From contig JADJWP010000002.1 of the NCBI GenBank assembly GCA_016716305.1, positions 2,664,501 to 2,728,500 on the forward strand: a stretch of 64,000 nucleotides of DNA, written 5' to 3'. The notes below the pieces were generated by a model, which was not told the origin of the DNA, did not search any database, and saw only the letters and a program-made list of their open reading frames with translations. Positions 24,595-33,488 of the stretch are shown here, in pieces. This DNA is from Chloracidobacterium sp. (GTDB lineage Bacteria; Acidobacteriota; Blastocatellia; Pyrinomonadales; Pyrinomonadaceae). The position numbers and the translations under genes are program-made. Within the stretch, counting starts at the first letter, position 1, and each line of letters opens with the position of its first letter.

Positions 24595-25185
24595 ATGAAA
24601 AGGATCGAAGAACAAAAAACGTCAGTGTTCGGGACGATCTCAGTGACGGTTTCGGTCCTGGCCACTGTATCGATGGCTGCGACCCTCTATGCGCTCGGGC
24701 GGGTTTGGTGGTGCAAACTGGGCGACTATTCGGTCTACGTTCACGAGGCCTGGAATAGCAGTCACACGTCACAGCATCTGATCGACCCTTATACATTCAC
24801 CCATGTTCTTCACGGTGTTTTGTTTTTTTGGCTGACCGGGCTTGCGATCTCGAAGCTAGATATTCAATGGCGGTTCGCGATCGCAATGGTCGCTGAGGCA
24901 GCTTGGGAAGTGCTCGAGAACACGAATTATATTATCGAGAAGTACCGCGAAAATACGGCTTCAATGGACTATTTTGGCGATTCGATCGCAAACTCGGTTG
25001 GAGATCTTGCTGCCTGCGGCATCGGATTTTGGATCGCCGTTCGATTTGGCTGGTGGCGGTCGCTGATGTTTTTCGTTGTGGTCGAATTGATCTTGCTTTG
25101 GTGGATCCGCGACAGCCTACTGTTGAATATCGTAATGCTGGTCTATCCGCTGGAAATGATCAAGAGCTGGCAAATGGGAGGCTAG
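24595..25185 (+). CDS. DUF2585 / UPF0314 membrane protein
   Basis: 196 aa with about four to five transmembrane segments. Motifs GRVWWCKLGDY, TSQHLIDPYTFTHVLHG, EAAWEVLENTNYIIEKYR and DYFGDSIANSVGD match the DUF2585 (UPF0314) family. Function unknown. The conserved His/Glu/Asp in membrane-adjacent motifs suggest a catalytic role in the lipid phase, by inference only. Confidence 0.85.
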   Translation: MKRIEEQKTSVFGTISVTVSVLATVSMAATLYALGRVWWCKLGDYSVYVHEAWNSSHTSQHLIDPYTFTHVLHGVLFFWLTGLAISKLDIQWRFAIAMVAEAAWEVLENTNYIIEKYRENTASMDYFGDSIANSVGDLAACGIGFWIAVRFGWWRSLMFFVVVELILLWWIRDSLLLNIVMLVYPLEMIKSWQMGG

Positions 25186-25256
25186 GCCGCAAGACCCATC
25201 ACAGGTGCCCGCCGTTCCCTTCTGACCGAACGTTGCGCAGAGCGGTTTCGTGATCG

Positions 25257-26048
25257 TCAGCGCTCGCCCCTTGCCGCTTCAACCTGCGTTTGAAGCTCGA
25301 CGGCGAGCTTCCGGGTGCCAGGTTGATCGAACGTCTCTGTCCACCGAAGCGTCTCATCAAGGATCCGCAGTTGGTGTTCGCGCCAATTCGGTTTTCCAAC
25401 TACACAGCCGAACTCGCCGTCGTAATAGGCCGTTCGCGGTGCGCGGATCGATTCTGAGAGTTCCTTATCGACCGAGATCATGATCGTCGGTATGCCTGCG
25501 TTTTCGATGCCGCGGGCAAGGATGGCAAGCGTCTGGTGACACAATCGTGAAGCCGGCACGAGCAGTACGGCCTGAATTTCGTATCGGTGCAAGCGTTCCG
25601 CCATCCGAGGAGCGAGTTCTTCCGCCACACGCGCACCGTTCGGGATCCAGGGGCTGAGCGACCACCATACGTTGTTGAGGCGTCCGATGACGCTGTTCGC
25701 TTCGTATTCACTCAATCGGTCGATCGGGATCTGAACATTTCGATCTTCAGAAACGAATTTCGAATCGTAGCCTTTGGCGGTGTAACGCAGATCGATTGCT
25801 TCGACCTCGACCGGAAACTCACGAAACTGCAGGTCGCCGTCACGAGACGATGTCTCAAAAGGCTCTGTCCCGTCGATATAAGCACCGGCAGACGTGATCA
25901 AACCGAGATTCAGCATCGGCAATGCACGACGGACGGGCGTGAACGGCGCGTTAACATTGCGAATGAACGGATAACCGGCAAGTGACTCATTCCCATTCCA
26001 TCGGGCTAGAAGTGATAAAAATTCGCTTTGTTTCTCGATAAGTTCCAT
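25257..26048 (-). CDS. GrdB/PrdB-like reductase-family protein lacking selenocysteine motif
   Basis: 263 aa. FTPVRRALPMLNLGLITSAGAYIDGTEPF and GDLQFREFP are characteristic of the glycine/betaine/sarcosine/D-proline reductase selenoprotein-B superfamily. In true GrdB a UxxC motif lies in the second half; here the corresponding segment reads LLVPASRLCHQTL with a single cysteine (C170) and no in-frame TGA. It is downstream of a DUF4149 gene by 5 bp (same operon). No glycine reductase genes are near, so a different, possibly non-catalytic or thiol-based role is likely. Confidence 0.7.
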   Translation of the reverse strand: MELIEKQSEFLSLLARWNGNESLAGYPFIRNVNAPFTPVRRALPMLNLGLITSAGAYIDGTEPFETSSRDGDLQFREFPVEVEAIDLRYTAKGYDSKFVSEDRNVQIPIDRLSEYEANSVIGRLNNVWWSLSPWIPNGARVAEELAPRMAERLHRYEIQAVLLVPASRLCHQTLAILARGIENAGIPTIMISVDKELSESIRAPRTAYYDGEFGCVVGKPNWREHQLRILDETLRWTETFDQPGTRKLAVELQTQVEAARGER

Positions 26049-26053
26049 ACAAA

Positions 26054-26581
26054 CTAGATCTTAAAATCGTTTTGAAAATCGAAACTGTCAGGGCCTGATC
26101 GCTTTGTTGGGCCATATCCGCGGTTCGCAGCGACAAAAAACACCAGCAAAGCAGCGATCATTCCGGCGATAAGAACCCACACCGAATATTCATGCATCGC
26201 ATTGAACTGCATTCTAAGAGGGTCATCTGTCGCGACCTGATCGATCGGCTTTCCGATCTCTTGGCGAAGCAATAACAGCCACCAAGCGATGACGAACTGC
26301 CCGATCGCACAACTGACAGCTGTTACCAACAGGAGAAAACGTTCTGTCCAGAGCCAGAGCTTACCTGCAGCCGCTTGCCCGACAAGCGACGTGGCCAGAA
26401 GAATCAGCGATATCGCCAATCCGCTGTAATTCAAGATCGCAAGAGTTCGGTTGACAACTGCACCGGCGAGCTCCCGTTCAGGCAGAACGGCAAAGGCGCT
26501 TTGAGCCACGAAAATAAAATAGACGGCAGCCCCAAGCCAAATGCCGATCAGCAGAAGTCGAACCTGATTGAAAAACTTCAT
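26054..26581 (-). CDS. DUF4149-type membrane protein
   Basis: 175 aa, four hydrophobic segments (LLLIGIWLGAAVYFIFVAQ, TLAILNYSGLAISLILLA, FLLLVTAVSCAIGQFVIAWW, WVLIAGMIAALLVFF). This is the typical DUF4149 arrangement. The ATG at 26581 was chosen; longer in-frame extensions lie on top of the divergent gene and add non-membrane sequence. Transcribed with the GrdB-like gene. Confidence 0.65.
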   Translation of the reverse strand: MKFFNQVRLLLIGIWLGAAVYFIFVAQSAFAVLPERELAGAVVNRTLAILNYSGLAISLILLATSLVGQAAAGKLWLWTERFLLLVTAVSCAIGQFVIAWWLLLLRQEIGKPIDQVATDDPLRMQFNAMHEYSVWVLIAGMIAALLVFFVAANRGYGPTKRSGPDSFDFQNDFKI

Positions 26582-26717
26582 TTTCCGATGTCCCGGACAA
26601 CGCCATATTATGGCCGACTTCTGAGGAAAGGGCAAAGCCTGCGGGCGTGGGACATTGAGCCGGGTAAGCGTTATTGATTGCACGGATGTCTGACGTGGGA
26701 CATAATCAGGAAGCCAA

Positions 26718-27044
26718 ATGAACCGCGGGAGATCGTACATTAATGGTGACGCGGGCCGGCCGGTATCCAAAATGGAGAATCAACGAAACGAACCTGCAAG
26801 ATCGACCGACCTGCACCGGCTTTCTCACGATCTGCGAACGCCGCTTACAAGCATCATGGGCTTTGCGGAGCTGCTTCTGGAGGATGATTCCATCCAGGGC
26901 CAGGCGCGGGATTATCTGTCTATCATCGCAGAGGAATCAAAGAAACTCGCCGATATCCTTGCGGATCATTTGGCTGAGTTCGATTCCGCGACCAATGAAT
27001 CTTCACGAGAAAATTCGCTTTGTGACGATGAAGAAGCCGGATAA
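26718..27044 (+). CDS. HisKA-only mini-protein
   Basis: 108 aa. The central part is a histidine-kinase dimerisation/phosphoacceptor domain with H-box LSHDLRTPLTSIMGFAELLL (His at residue 37). There is no sensor region, no HATPase_c domain and no membrane segment; the ORF ends in an acidic tail (SLCDDEEAG). It stops well before the convergent glycosyltransferase gene. It could serve as a phosphotransfer module or an anti-kinase dimer partner, or be a remnant of a full kinase. Start could also be the in-frame ATG at 26772. Confidence 0.6.
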   Translation: MNRGRSYINGDAGRPVSKMENQRNEPARSTDLHRLSHDLRTPLTSIMGFAELLLEDDSIQGQARDYLSIIAEESKKLADILADHLAEFDSATNESSRENSLCDDEEAG

Positions 27045-27082
27045 TTGCCCGCGGACGGATCTTATCGTCCTAACTGCTGCGA

Positions 27083-27901
27083 TCAGTCGTAGAATCGGCC
27101 GAAATTCAAACACATTTTTCTAACCATCAGCCCGGTTGCTGAGACGCCGCCAAAGTGTGTTGCCGACCGCTTATAGAACGACCGATTGTTTATGATCGCG
27201 GGGATCTTATACAAGGCATAGATCAACCCGAAATTCTTGCTGCCCTCGGCATTACCTCGATGCTGTCGATACAAGACCGTTTGAATGTCGAGGTGATCGA
27301 TCTTTCCAAATTTAGCGGTGTTCACGGCAACCCAGTGGTCATGCATCATTTCGGGCATTGCGAACGGCAATGACGCAGAAGCCGCGGCACGATTCGCGAT
27401 GATCGTGCATCCGGTGACCACATTTTGTGCGAGCAGCTTTTTCCAATCCGTCGCGACCTCGGGATCGAGGCTCTGATAATTCCATAACGAACCGTCGATC
27501 TCGGCGAGTTCATCGTCGACGACCGCGAGATCGGTAAAGACGAGAATTGGGGTATCGTCGCCATACCGGCTGGCGAGTTCTGAGATCCGTTCAAACGATC
27601 TCGACATTTTGTCGGGAAGCCAAACGTCGTCCTGATCTGCGAACATGAAATGGTCCGCGGTCGACGCCTCGAGCAACCGCATGAACGATCGTCTTAGCCC
27701 AAGGTTTCCGTCGGAATCCCGTATTACCTTGATTCGCTCGTCTGCCAAAGCGCATTCTTCGATGATGGAAACGGTGTCGTCCTGAGAACCATCATCACGT
27801 ATCATCAGACGGAAGTCCGAAAAACTCTGACTGAGGATCGATTCGATCTGTTCACGAATGAACAGCGAGCCGTTGTATGTTGACATGAGGACATCGATCA
27901 T
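27083..27901 (-). CDS. Family 2 glycosyltransferase (rhamnosyltransferase-like)
   Basis: 272 aa, one GT-A domain. DVLMSTYNGSLFIREQIESIL, RDDGSQDDT and FADQDDVWLPDK are typical of GT2 rhamnosyltransferases (RfbF/WbbL-like). The first ATG (27901) starts right before the domain; an in-frame TTG 129 bp upstream would add an unconserved extension. It is convergent to the HisKA gene and faces away from the rest of the polysaccharide cluster. Confidence 0.8.
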   Translation of the reverse strand: MIDVLMSTYNGSLFIREQIESILSQSFSDFRLMIRDDGSQDDTVSIIEECALADERIKVIRDSDGNLGLRRSFMRLLEASTADHFMFADQDDVWLPDKMSRSFERISELASRYGDDTPILVFTDLAVVDDELAEIDGSLWNYQSLDPEVATDWKKLLAQNVVTGCTIIANRAAASASLPFAMPEMMHDHWVAVNTAKFGKIDHLDIQTVLYRQHRGNAEGSKNFGLIYALYKIPAIINNRSFYKRSATHFGGVSATGLMVRKMCLNFGRFYD

Positions 27902-28397
27902 TCTGAGATTGTGTTCCAGATTGCTTTTTACTATGCAAGTTTCAAGTTGCGAAGTGAGGTCCGCGTCGATTGATGCATTCGTAGCCTTATCTATTGTTGA
28001 CACAACGAATTCGTATTGATCATCGAACAATCATAACGGTTCGATGAATGTCGAAGTGCAACTCGTACGACGGCTTTCTTCTGTGAGTCGAGAGTCGATG
28101 AGAACCGACGGTTTGAGTCATATTGATTCAGTTCTTACATTCTTTCCTTTCTGACGCGGACAAAATACAGCCTTGAATGACGCTGGTAAAGCTCGTTGCG
28201 ATCGGGAACAGCGACGCCATCTAAGAGAATTGTTTTTCGGACGCTTTACACATCTTCTACTACGGCAACTTAACTAAGATCGTCAGCGAATAACCGTTGC
28301 ATTCTCGTCCCTTATCGCTTAACGTAACTAACATCGAAAAACTACGTGATGGTGTATTCTGGCGGTTCAAACCGGATATGTCCGACAAATAAATTCT
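27902..28397. other. Gene-free stretch upstream of the glycosyltransferase cluster
   Basis: About 500 bp between the divergent GT2 and GT4 genes. No ORF with family character, no convincing RNA gene and no terminator were seen. It is visibly more AT-rich than its flanks and must hold the promoters of both genes. Confidence 0.5.
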
Positions 28398-29513
28398 ATG
28401 CGAGTCGCGATTGACGCACATACGGTTGGCACTCAGCTTGCCGGTAATGTCACATATATCACCAATATGATCGAGAGTCTTGCGGAGATCGATCAGAAAA
28501 ACGAATATACGCTTTACGTGATGGAGCCACATGCGATCGAAATTTATCAAGGCCGATGGTCCAATTTTAGGGTGCGTCGATTTTGGCACCGTTCAAGAAT
28601 GTTGCGATATTTCTATTCGTTTTCAAGTCAGTTGAGACTTCACCCGGCCGATATTTTCTTTTGCCAATTCAATGCACCACCATTTTGTCCGGCCAAGATC
28701 GTGACCGCGATCCACGACCTTGCGTTCGAGCATCTGCCCGAGACTTTCAATAAACGGAGCAGCGCACAGATGAAGGTGACCATTCGCCGTACAGCGAGGA
28801 AGGCGAAACATATAATCACCTGCAGCGAATACTCGCGTAACGATGTGATCGAGGCCTACGGTATATTACCTGAGAAGGTCACAAATGTTTACCTCGCTGC
28901 AAACGATAGTTATAAACCAGTACGAGACGCATCGACTCTTAATGCGGTTCGTGCGAGATATGGCCTAGACGGTGAATTCATCCTCGGGGTTGGTTCGGTC
29001 CAGCCGAGAAAGAACCTGGTTCGCCTGATCCAGGCGTACGGGATGCTGATCAAGGCCGGGACGGAACTTCCTCCACTGGTTCTCGTTGGCAAAAATGCAT
29101 GGCTCTTTGATGAAAGTATCGCGGCAGCGTCTAATTATGGCGTCGAAGACCGAGTTCACTTTACCGGGTTCGTCCCCGACGAGGATCTGCCAGCGTTGTA
29201 TTCGTCTGCAAAGTTTTTCGTCTACCCTTCATTCTTTGAGGGCTTTGGGTTGCCGCCACTTGAGGCCATGCAATGCGGAACCCCTGTTATCGTTTGCGAC
29301 CGCACAAGTTTGCCAGAGGTCGTCGGTGATGCGGGCATTCAAGTAGATCCATACAGTGTCCCTGCGATCGCCGAAGCGATGAAGCGGTTGAATGCCGACG
29401 GAAAACTACGCGATGAACTGCGGTTAAAAGGCCTTGAACAGGCAAAGAAATTCTCGTGGAGGCGCGCGGCTCGCGAAACGCTCGACGTTTTTGAAAAAGT
29501 ACACTCGGAATAA
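28398..29513 (+). CDS. Family 4 glycosyltransferase
   Basis: 371 aa GT-B enzyme. N-terminal AIDAHTVGTQLAGNVTYI, middle LGVGSVQPRKNLVRLI, and the donor-binding EGFGLPPLEAMQCGTPVI with the E-x7-E pair. This resembles GT4 mannosyl/rhamnosyltransferases that act on polyprenyl-linked sugars at the cytoplasmic face. First gene on the plus strand of the polysaccharide cluster. Confidence 0.88.
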   Translation: MRVAIDAHTVGTQLAGNVTYITNMIESLAEIDQKNEYTLYVMEPHAIEIYQGRWSNFRVRRFWHRSRMLRYFYSFSSQLRLHPADIFFCQFNAPPFCPAKIVTAIHDLAFEHLPETFNKRSSAQMKVTIRRTARKAKHIITCSEYSRNDVIEAYGILPEKVTNVYLAANDSYKPVRDASTLNAVRARYGLDGEFILGVGSVQPRKNLVRLIQAYGMLIKAGTELPPLVLVGKNAWLFDESIAAASNYGVEDRVHFTGFVPDEDLPALYSSAKFFVYPSFFEGFGLPPLEAMQCGTPVIVCDRTSLPEVVGDAGIQVDPYSVPAIAEAMKRLNADGKLRDELRLKGLEQAKKFSWRRAARETLDVFEKVHSE

Positions 29514-29810
29514 CGGCAGCGAAATGCTCCCGATCCGGCCTTTACTCGAACAGGATGATCGCTATGTCCGGGATCGATCGAGGAAGGCAAGTGAAGCATC
29601 CAACTAGCACTCTCGACATCGAAACCTTTCGTAAAATCATCAGTATTTTCCTGTGACAATGCCGAAAAGTGATACCGAGTCTTTTGTTTCTATTCTCCGA
29701 TATTGGCGGGGCGAGAAAAATGAAAGAAATGCCGATGATTCCATTCGCAGAACCAGCAGTGCTAATGCCATTTTGGCTAAAGAAATAGAGAGGCACCTAT
29801 CAATGCCAGA

Positions 29811-31421
29811 ATGACGTTAAACAAGCTGAATAAGTTGATCGAGGTGTTGCGAAATTACGGCTTTGGCCGGGCGGCGCGTATTTTTCGAACGCTGCATATT
29901 CTCCGCCAGCGTGACGTGGAATATCAAAGATGGATCGATAGCCTGGTATATGCGGATACCGGGAAGTTGACCCCTCGTTTGACACGTCGACCGCTAATTT
30001 CGATCTTGATGCCGGTTTACAACGTCGATGAACGATGGCTTCGTCTTGCAGTGCGTTCGGTCATCGAGCAGACTTATGACGAATGGGAACTTTGTATAGC
30101 TGACGATGCATCTACAGCATCGCACATCAGGCCGCTGCTCCTTGAGTTTGCTGAGGCTGACCACCGGATAAAGGTCGTATTTCGCCAGACAAATGGCCAT
30201 ATCTCGGCTGCTACCAACTCAGCTCTCGAAATTGCTGCCGGTGAATTTTGCGTGCTGATGGACAATGACGACGAACTTTCCCGCGACGCGTTGTTTTGGG
30301 TTGCTTACGAGATCGCCACACATAGTGACATAGCCGTGGTCTATAGCGATGAGGATCTCATTGACGAAAATGGTCGACGATTCAACCCGCGATTTAAGGC
30401 TTCTTGGGGACGCGAATCGATCTATGCAGGCAACGTTGCGACACATTTGATCGGCTATCGTACCGAATTGATCCGCGAGGTCGGCGGCTTTGACAGCGAA
30501 TTCGACGGCAGCCAAGATCACGACCTGATACTTCGGGTTACAGAACTCGTTGATGAACGACAGATCCGGCACATTCCGCGAATTCTTTATCACTGGCGCG
30601 CGATTGAGGGTAGCGTAGCCCTCGACAATGAAGGTAAATCGTATGCGATAAAAAACGCTAGGCGCGCAATAAGCAGGCACTTCGAACGCAAGGGTATCGA
30701 TGCGGTGAGTGAGGAGGGCTTTCCCGGGCACCACCGGGTACGGTACCGGTTTTCCCACCAGCCCAAGGCGAGTATTATCACCCGAGGTGACGCCGAGGCG
30801 ATCAAATCGCGAACCAAATATTCGAATTTTGAGATCGTGCCATCCCAAGAAAAAGCGTCCGGCGAGGTGTTCTGCTTTCTAAATGCCGATACCATACCCT
30901 TGAATTCAGATTGGCTGATCGAGGTCATTGGTATTGCGTGCCAACGGCAGATAGGGGCTGTTGGCGGGCTCGCAGTTCTTCAGAATGGAGCAATAGCAAA
31001 TGCCGGATTTGTGCTCGGCGATGGCCGCGTTTGGCCACTATTTGCCGGTATCGACCGATCCCGGCTTACATCTTTTCAACAGCTGATGATGATGCGCAAT
31101 GTCACTGCGGCGGGAGGCGGAATGATCGCAATTTCGACAAATGCCCTAAATGCCGTCGGGGGGTTCGATCCGTACAAACCTCTTGGGGATATTGACCTAT
31201 GTCTGAAATTGATGGATTCAGGGTTTCGAAATGTGTGGACACCATTCGCTGAGTTCGAGGTCTCGTCACCTCAGTCTATGAATGAAATAGAGGCGATGTC
31301 GAAACTCGCCGAATGCTATCCAGAGTGGTTTGCGAGCGATCCAAACTACAATCCGAATCTCTCGTTCGAGCGTGCAGGCTATGGCCTCGCATTTCCGCCG
31401 CGTAACAGGGTTAGGCCGTGA
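29811..31421 (+). CDS. Family 2 glycosyltransferase with degenerate second domain
   Basis: 536 aa. The N-terminal GT-A domain (residues about 60-300) is complete: ISILMPVYNVDERWLRLAV, CIADDAST, MDNDDELSRDALF, YSDEDLIDENG, GSQDHDLILR. The C-terminal half (about 315-520) is a second GT2-like domain whose nucleotide-binding start is shortened to KASIITRGDAEAIKS, while the FLNADTIP and AVGGFDPYKPLGDIDLCLKL parts remain. A longer paralogue of the same plan lies at 33489. Preceded by a 297-bp intergenic stretch. Confidence 0.8.
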   Translation: MTLNKLNKLIEVLRNYGFGRAARIFRTLHILRQRDVEYQRWIDSLVYADTGKLTPRLTRRPLISILMPVYNVDERWLRLAVRSVIEQTYDEWELCIADDASTASHIRPLLLEFAEADHRIKVVFRQTNGHISAATNSALEIAAGEFCVLMDNDDELSRDALFWVAYEIATHSDIAVVYSDEDLIDENGRRFNPRFKASWGRESIYAGNVATHLIGYRTELIREVGGFDSEFDGSQDHDLILRVTELVDERQIRHIPRILYHWRAIEGSVALDNEGKSYAIKNARRAISRHFERKGIDAVSEEGFPGHHRVRYRFSHQPKASIITRGDAEAIKSRTKYSNFEIVPSQEKASGEVFCFLNADTIPLNSDWLIEVIGIACQRQIGAVGGLAVLQNGAIANAGFVLGDGRVWPLFAGIDRSRLTSFQQLMMMRNVTAAGGGMIAISTNALNAVGGFDPYKPLGDIDLCLKLMDSGFRNVWTPFAEFEVSSPQSMNEIEAMSKLAECYPEWFASDPNYNPNLSFERAGYGLAFPPRNRVRP

Positions 31422-31704
31422 AGACCGGTGATCACGGCTGTGACTTTCGACGTTAGTGGCGAAATCTGGTTTACTTGAGTTACGGGAGGCGTCCCCCTTA
31501 TCAGCCATTGCCCTCTGATGTGGATTTGAAATCACAATTCCAGATCATTACCCGGATTGCTTATGGCGATCAGTTGGTTATCGAAGAATGTTTCCTGAAC
31601 GCAGAAAAATGATCAATAGGTGACTGCTGGTCCCGACGTTTGATGAGTCCGGCTTTCAACATGGTTCGTCGATGTTGGTGATCTGCGCTTAGTACGACAG
31701 AGCA

Positions 31705-32355
31705 ATGTCAATCGCATATAAGATCTCTAAGTTCAATCGGAAGCGAAAATGGAAGACCTTTGTCGATGAGTTGGCCCCGTCGCAGTCGACGCGCGTCCTT
31801 GATGTCGGCTGTTCGGACCATGAAATGTCGGAGACCGACAACTTTATAGAGAAGCACTATCCATATCTCGAAAATCTGACCGCCCTTAGTTTGGAAGCGC
31901 CGTCGAATTTTAAGAGGTCATATCCGACTGTTGAATGCGTTCAATATGACGGTAATTCATTTCCCTTTGGCGACAAGAGTTTCGATATTTGTTGGTCGAA
32001 CGCGGTTATCGAACATGTTGGAACGCGAGAACAGCAACTCAATTTCCTTCTGGAGATAAAGAGGGTATCAGCCCGAGCTTTCATTACGACTCCGAACCGC
32101 CACTTCCCGGTCGAGGTGCACACACGGACGCCGTTACTGCATTTTGGTCCGAAACCCATTTTTGAATGGTATCTGAGAGCAATAGGCAAGGGATGGGCAA
32201 CCGGTTCATACATGAACCTGCTAACATTGGACGACCTGAAGGGACTACTAAGGGACGCGGGAATTTCAGACTATAAAGTTGTAAAGAATAGACTTTTTGG
32301 CTTTACGTTGGATTTCGTTATCATCTTTTACTCAGGTCCGTCATCCCGTGCCTAA
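31705..32355 (+). CDS. SAM-dependent methyltransferase
   Basis: 216 aa, class I methyltransferase fold. SAM-binding motif I is VLDVGCSDHEMSE and the later motif is FDICWSNAVIEHVGTREQQ. It likely methylates a sugar or lipid carrier during polysaccharide synthesis, inferred from its position among glycosyltransferases. A 283-bp gap without genes precedes it. Confidence 0.8.
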   Translation: MSIAYKISKFNRKRKWKTFVDELAPSQSTRVLDVGCSDHEMSETDNFIEKHYPYLENLTALSLEAPSNFKRSYPTVECVQYDGNSFPFGDKSFDICWSNAVIEHVGTREQQLNFLLEIKRVSARAFITTPNRHFPVEVHTRTPLLHFGPKPIFEWYLRAIGKGWATGSYMNLLTLDDLKGLLRDAGISDYKVVKNRLFGFTLDFVIIFYSGPSSRA

Positions 32356-32382
32356 CGAACGCAGATCTCTCATGACACTGAA

Positions 32383-33480
32383 ATGCGCATTGCGATAATG
32401 GGAACACGGGGAATACCCGCAAACTACGGCGGTTTTGAGACATTTGCCGAACAGCTTTCGTGGCGCCTTGTTGAACGTGGGCACGAGGTGACTGTATATT
32501 GCCGTTCGCATCACGTGCCGAAGACCATGAAGGTGTATCGCGGCGTCCATCTAAAGGTGCTCCCGACCGTGAAACACAAATATCTCGACACGGTCGTGCA
32601 CACGTTTCTTTCGGCAGTTCATTCCGTCTCGCAGAGGTTCGATGTCGTTCTGTTATGCAATGCCGCGAACGCGGTCTTTATCCCCATGCTGACCTGGACA
32701 GGCACCCCCGTTGCGATCAACGTCGATGGGCTCGAGCGAAAACGGAAAAAGTGGAACTGGCTGGGGCAGTTTTATTATTCGATCGGCGAGCGGGCATCGG
32801 TCTGGTTTGCGACTGAGATCGTCACCGATGCCAAGGCGATCTATGATTACTACAAGACGGAATACAGAGTTGATTCGACGATGATCGCTTACGGGGCCGA
32901 TGTCGAGCGGGCGATCGATGCAGAAGCAGTATCGGAGTTTGGTGTCGAGCCGGAGCGTTACTTCCTATACGTTTCGAGGCTCGAGCCTGAGAACAACGCC
33001 GCGATGGTTATCGAGGCGTTTCGTCGTATCGAGACCGACCTTAAACTCGTGATCGTCGGCGATGCGCCGTACGCAGATGAATACAAGAAACAGCTGCGCC
33101 GCCTTGCCGCCGATGACCCAAGGGTGATCTTTACCGGATTTGTTTTCGGCCAGCGCTATAAATCGCTGCAGCAAAATGCCTATGCATATATCCATGCGAC
33201 CGAGGTTGGCGGCACACATCCGGCTTTGATCGAGGCAATGGGCTATGGAAACTGCGTTTTGGCGTATTCGACGGTCGAGAATGTCGAGGTCCTTGGTGAT
33301 GCCGGGATCGGATACGCGGACGTTGAAGAACTAAAACGCGAAATGCAGGCGATCGCCGATCGCCCGGCACGAGTTCTTGACTATCGGGAACGCTCACAGC
33401 AGCGGGTCAAAGCAGAATACAGTTGGGAAAAGATAAGCGATCAGTACGAGGCACTGTTCAATAGGCTCTCGAGATCTTAG
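32383..33480 (+). CDS. DUF1972/GT4 rhamnosyltransferase-like protein
   Basis: 365 aa. RIAIMGTRGIPANYGGFETFAEQL at the start is the DUF1972 signature of rhamnosyl- and fucosyltransferases; a GT1-type C-terminal domain follows with YVSRLEPENNAAMVIEAF and HATEVGGTHPALIEAMGYGN. It ends 8 bp before the next GT2 gene, in the same operon. Confidence 0.88.
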   Translation: MRIAIMGTRGIPANYGGFETFAEQLSWRLVERGHEVTVYCRSHHVPKTMKVYRGVHLKVLPTVKHKYLDTVVHTFLSAVHSVSQRFDVVLLCNAANAVFIPMLTWTGTPVAINVDGLERKRKKWNWLGQFYYSIGERASVWFATEIVTDAKAIYDYYKTEYRVDSTMIAYGADVERAIDAEAVSEFGVEPERYFLYVSRLEPENNAAMVIEAFRRIETDLKLVIVGDAPYADEYKKQLRRLAADDPRVIFTGFVFGQRYKSLQQNAYAYIHATEVGGTHPALIEAMGYGNCVLAYSTVENVEVLGDAGIGYADVEELKREMQAIADRPARVLDYRERSQQRVKAEYSWEKISDQYEALFNRLSRS

Positions 33481-33488
33481 TATTCGTG

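Noticed and set aside
25530..25575. Selenocysteine (in-frame TGA) in the GrdB-like gene
   Set aside because: The reading frame has no internal TGA and the motif position holds Ser-Arg-Leu-Cys.
29542..29796. Minus-strand ORF in the gap before the GT2 gene
   Set aside because: No ribosome site, no family, unusual composition; treated as intergenic.
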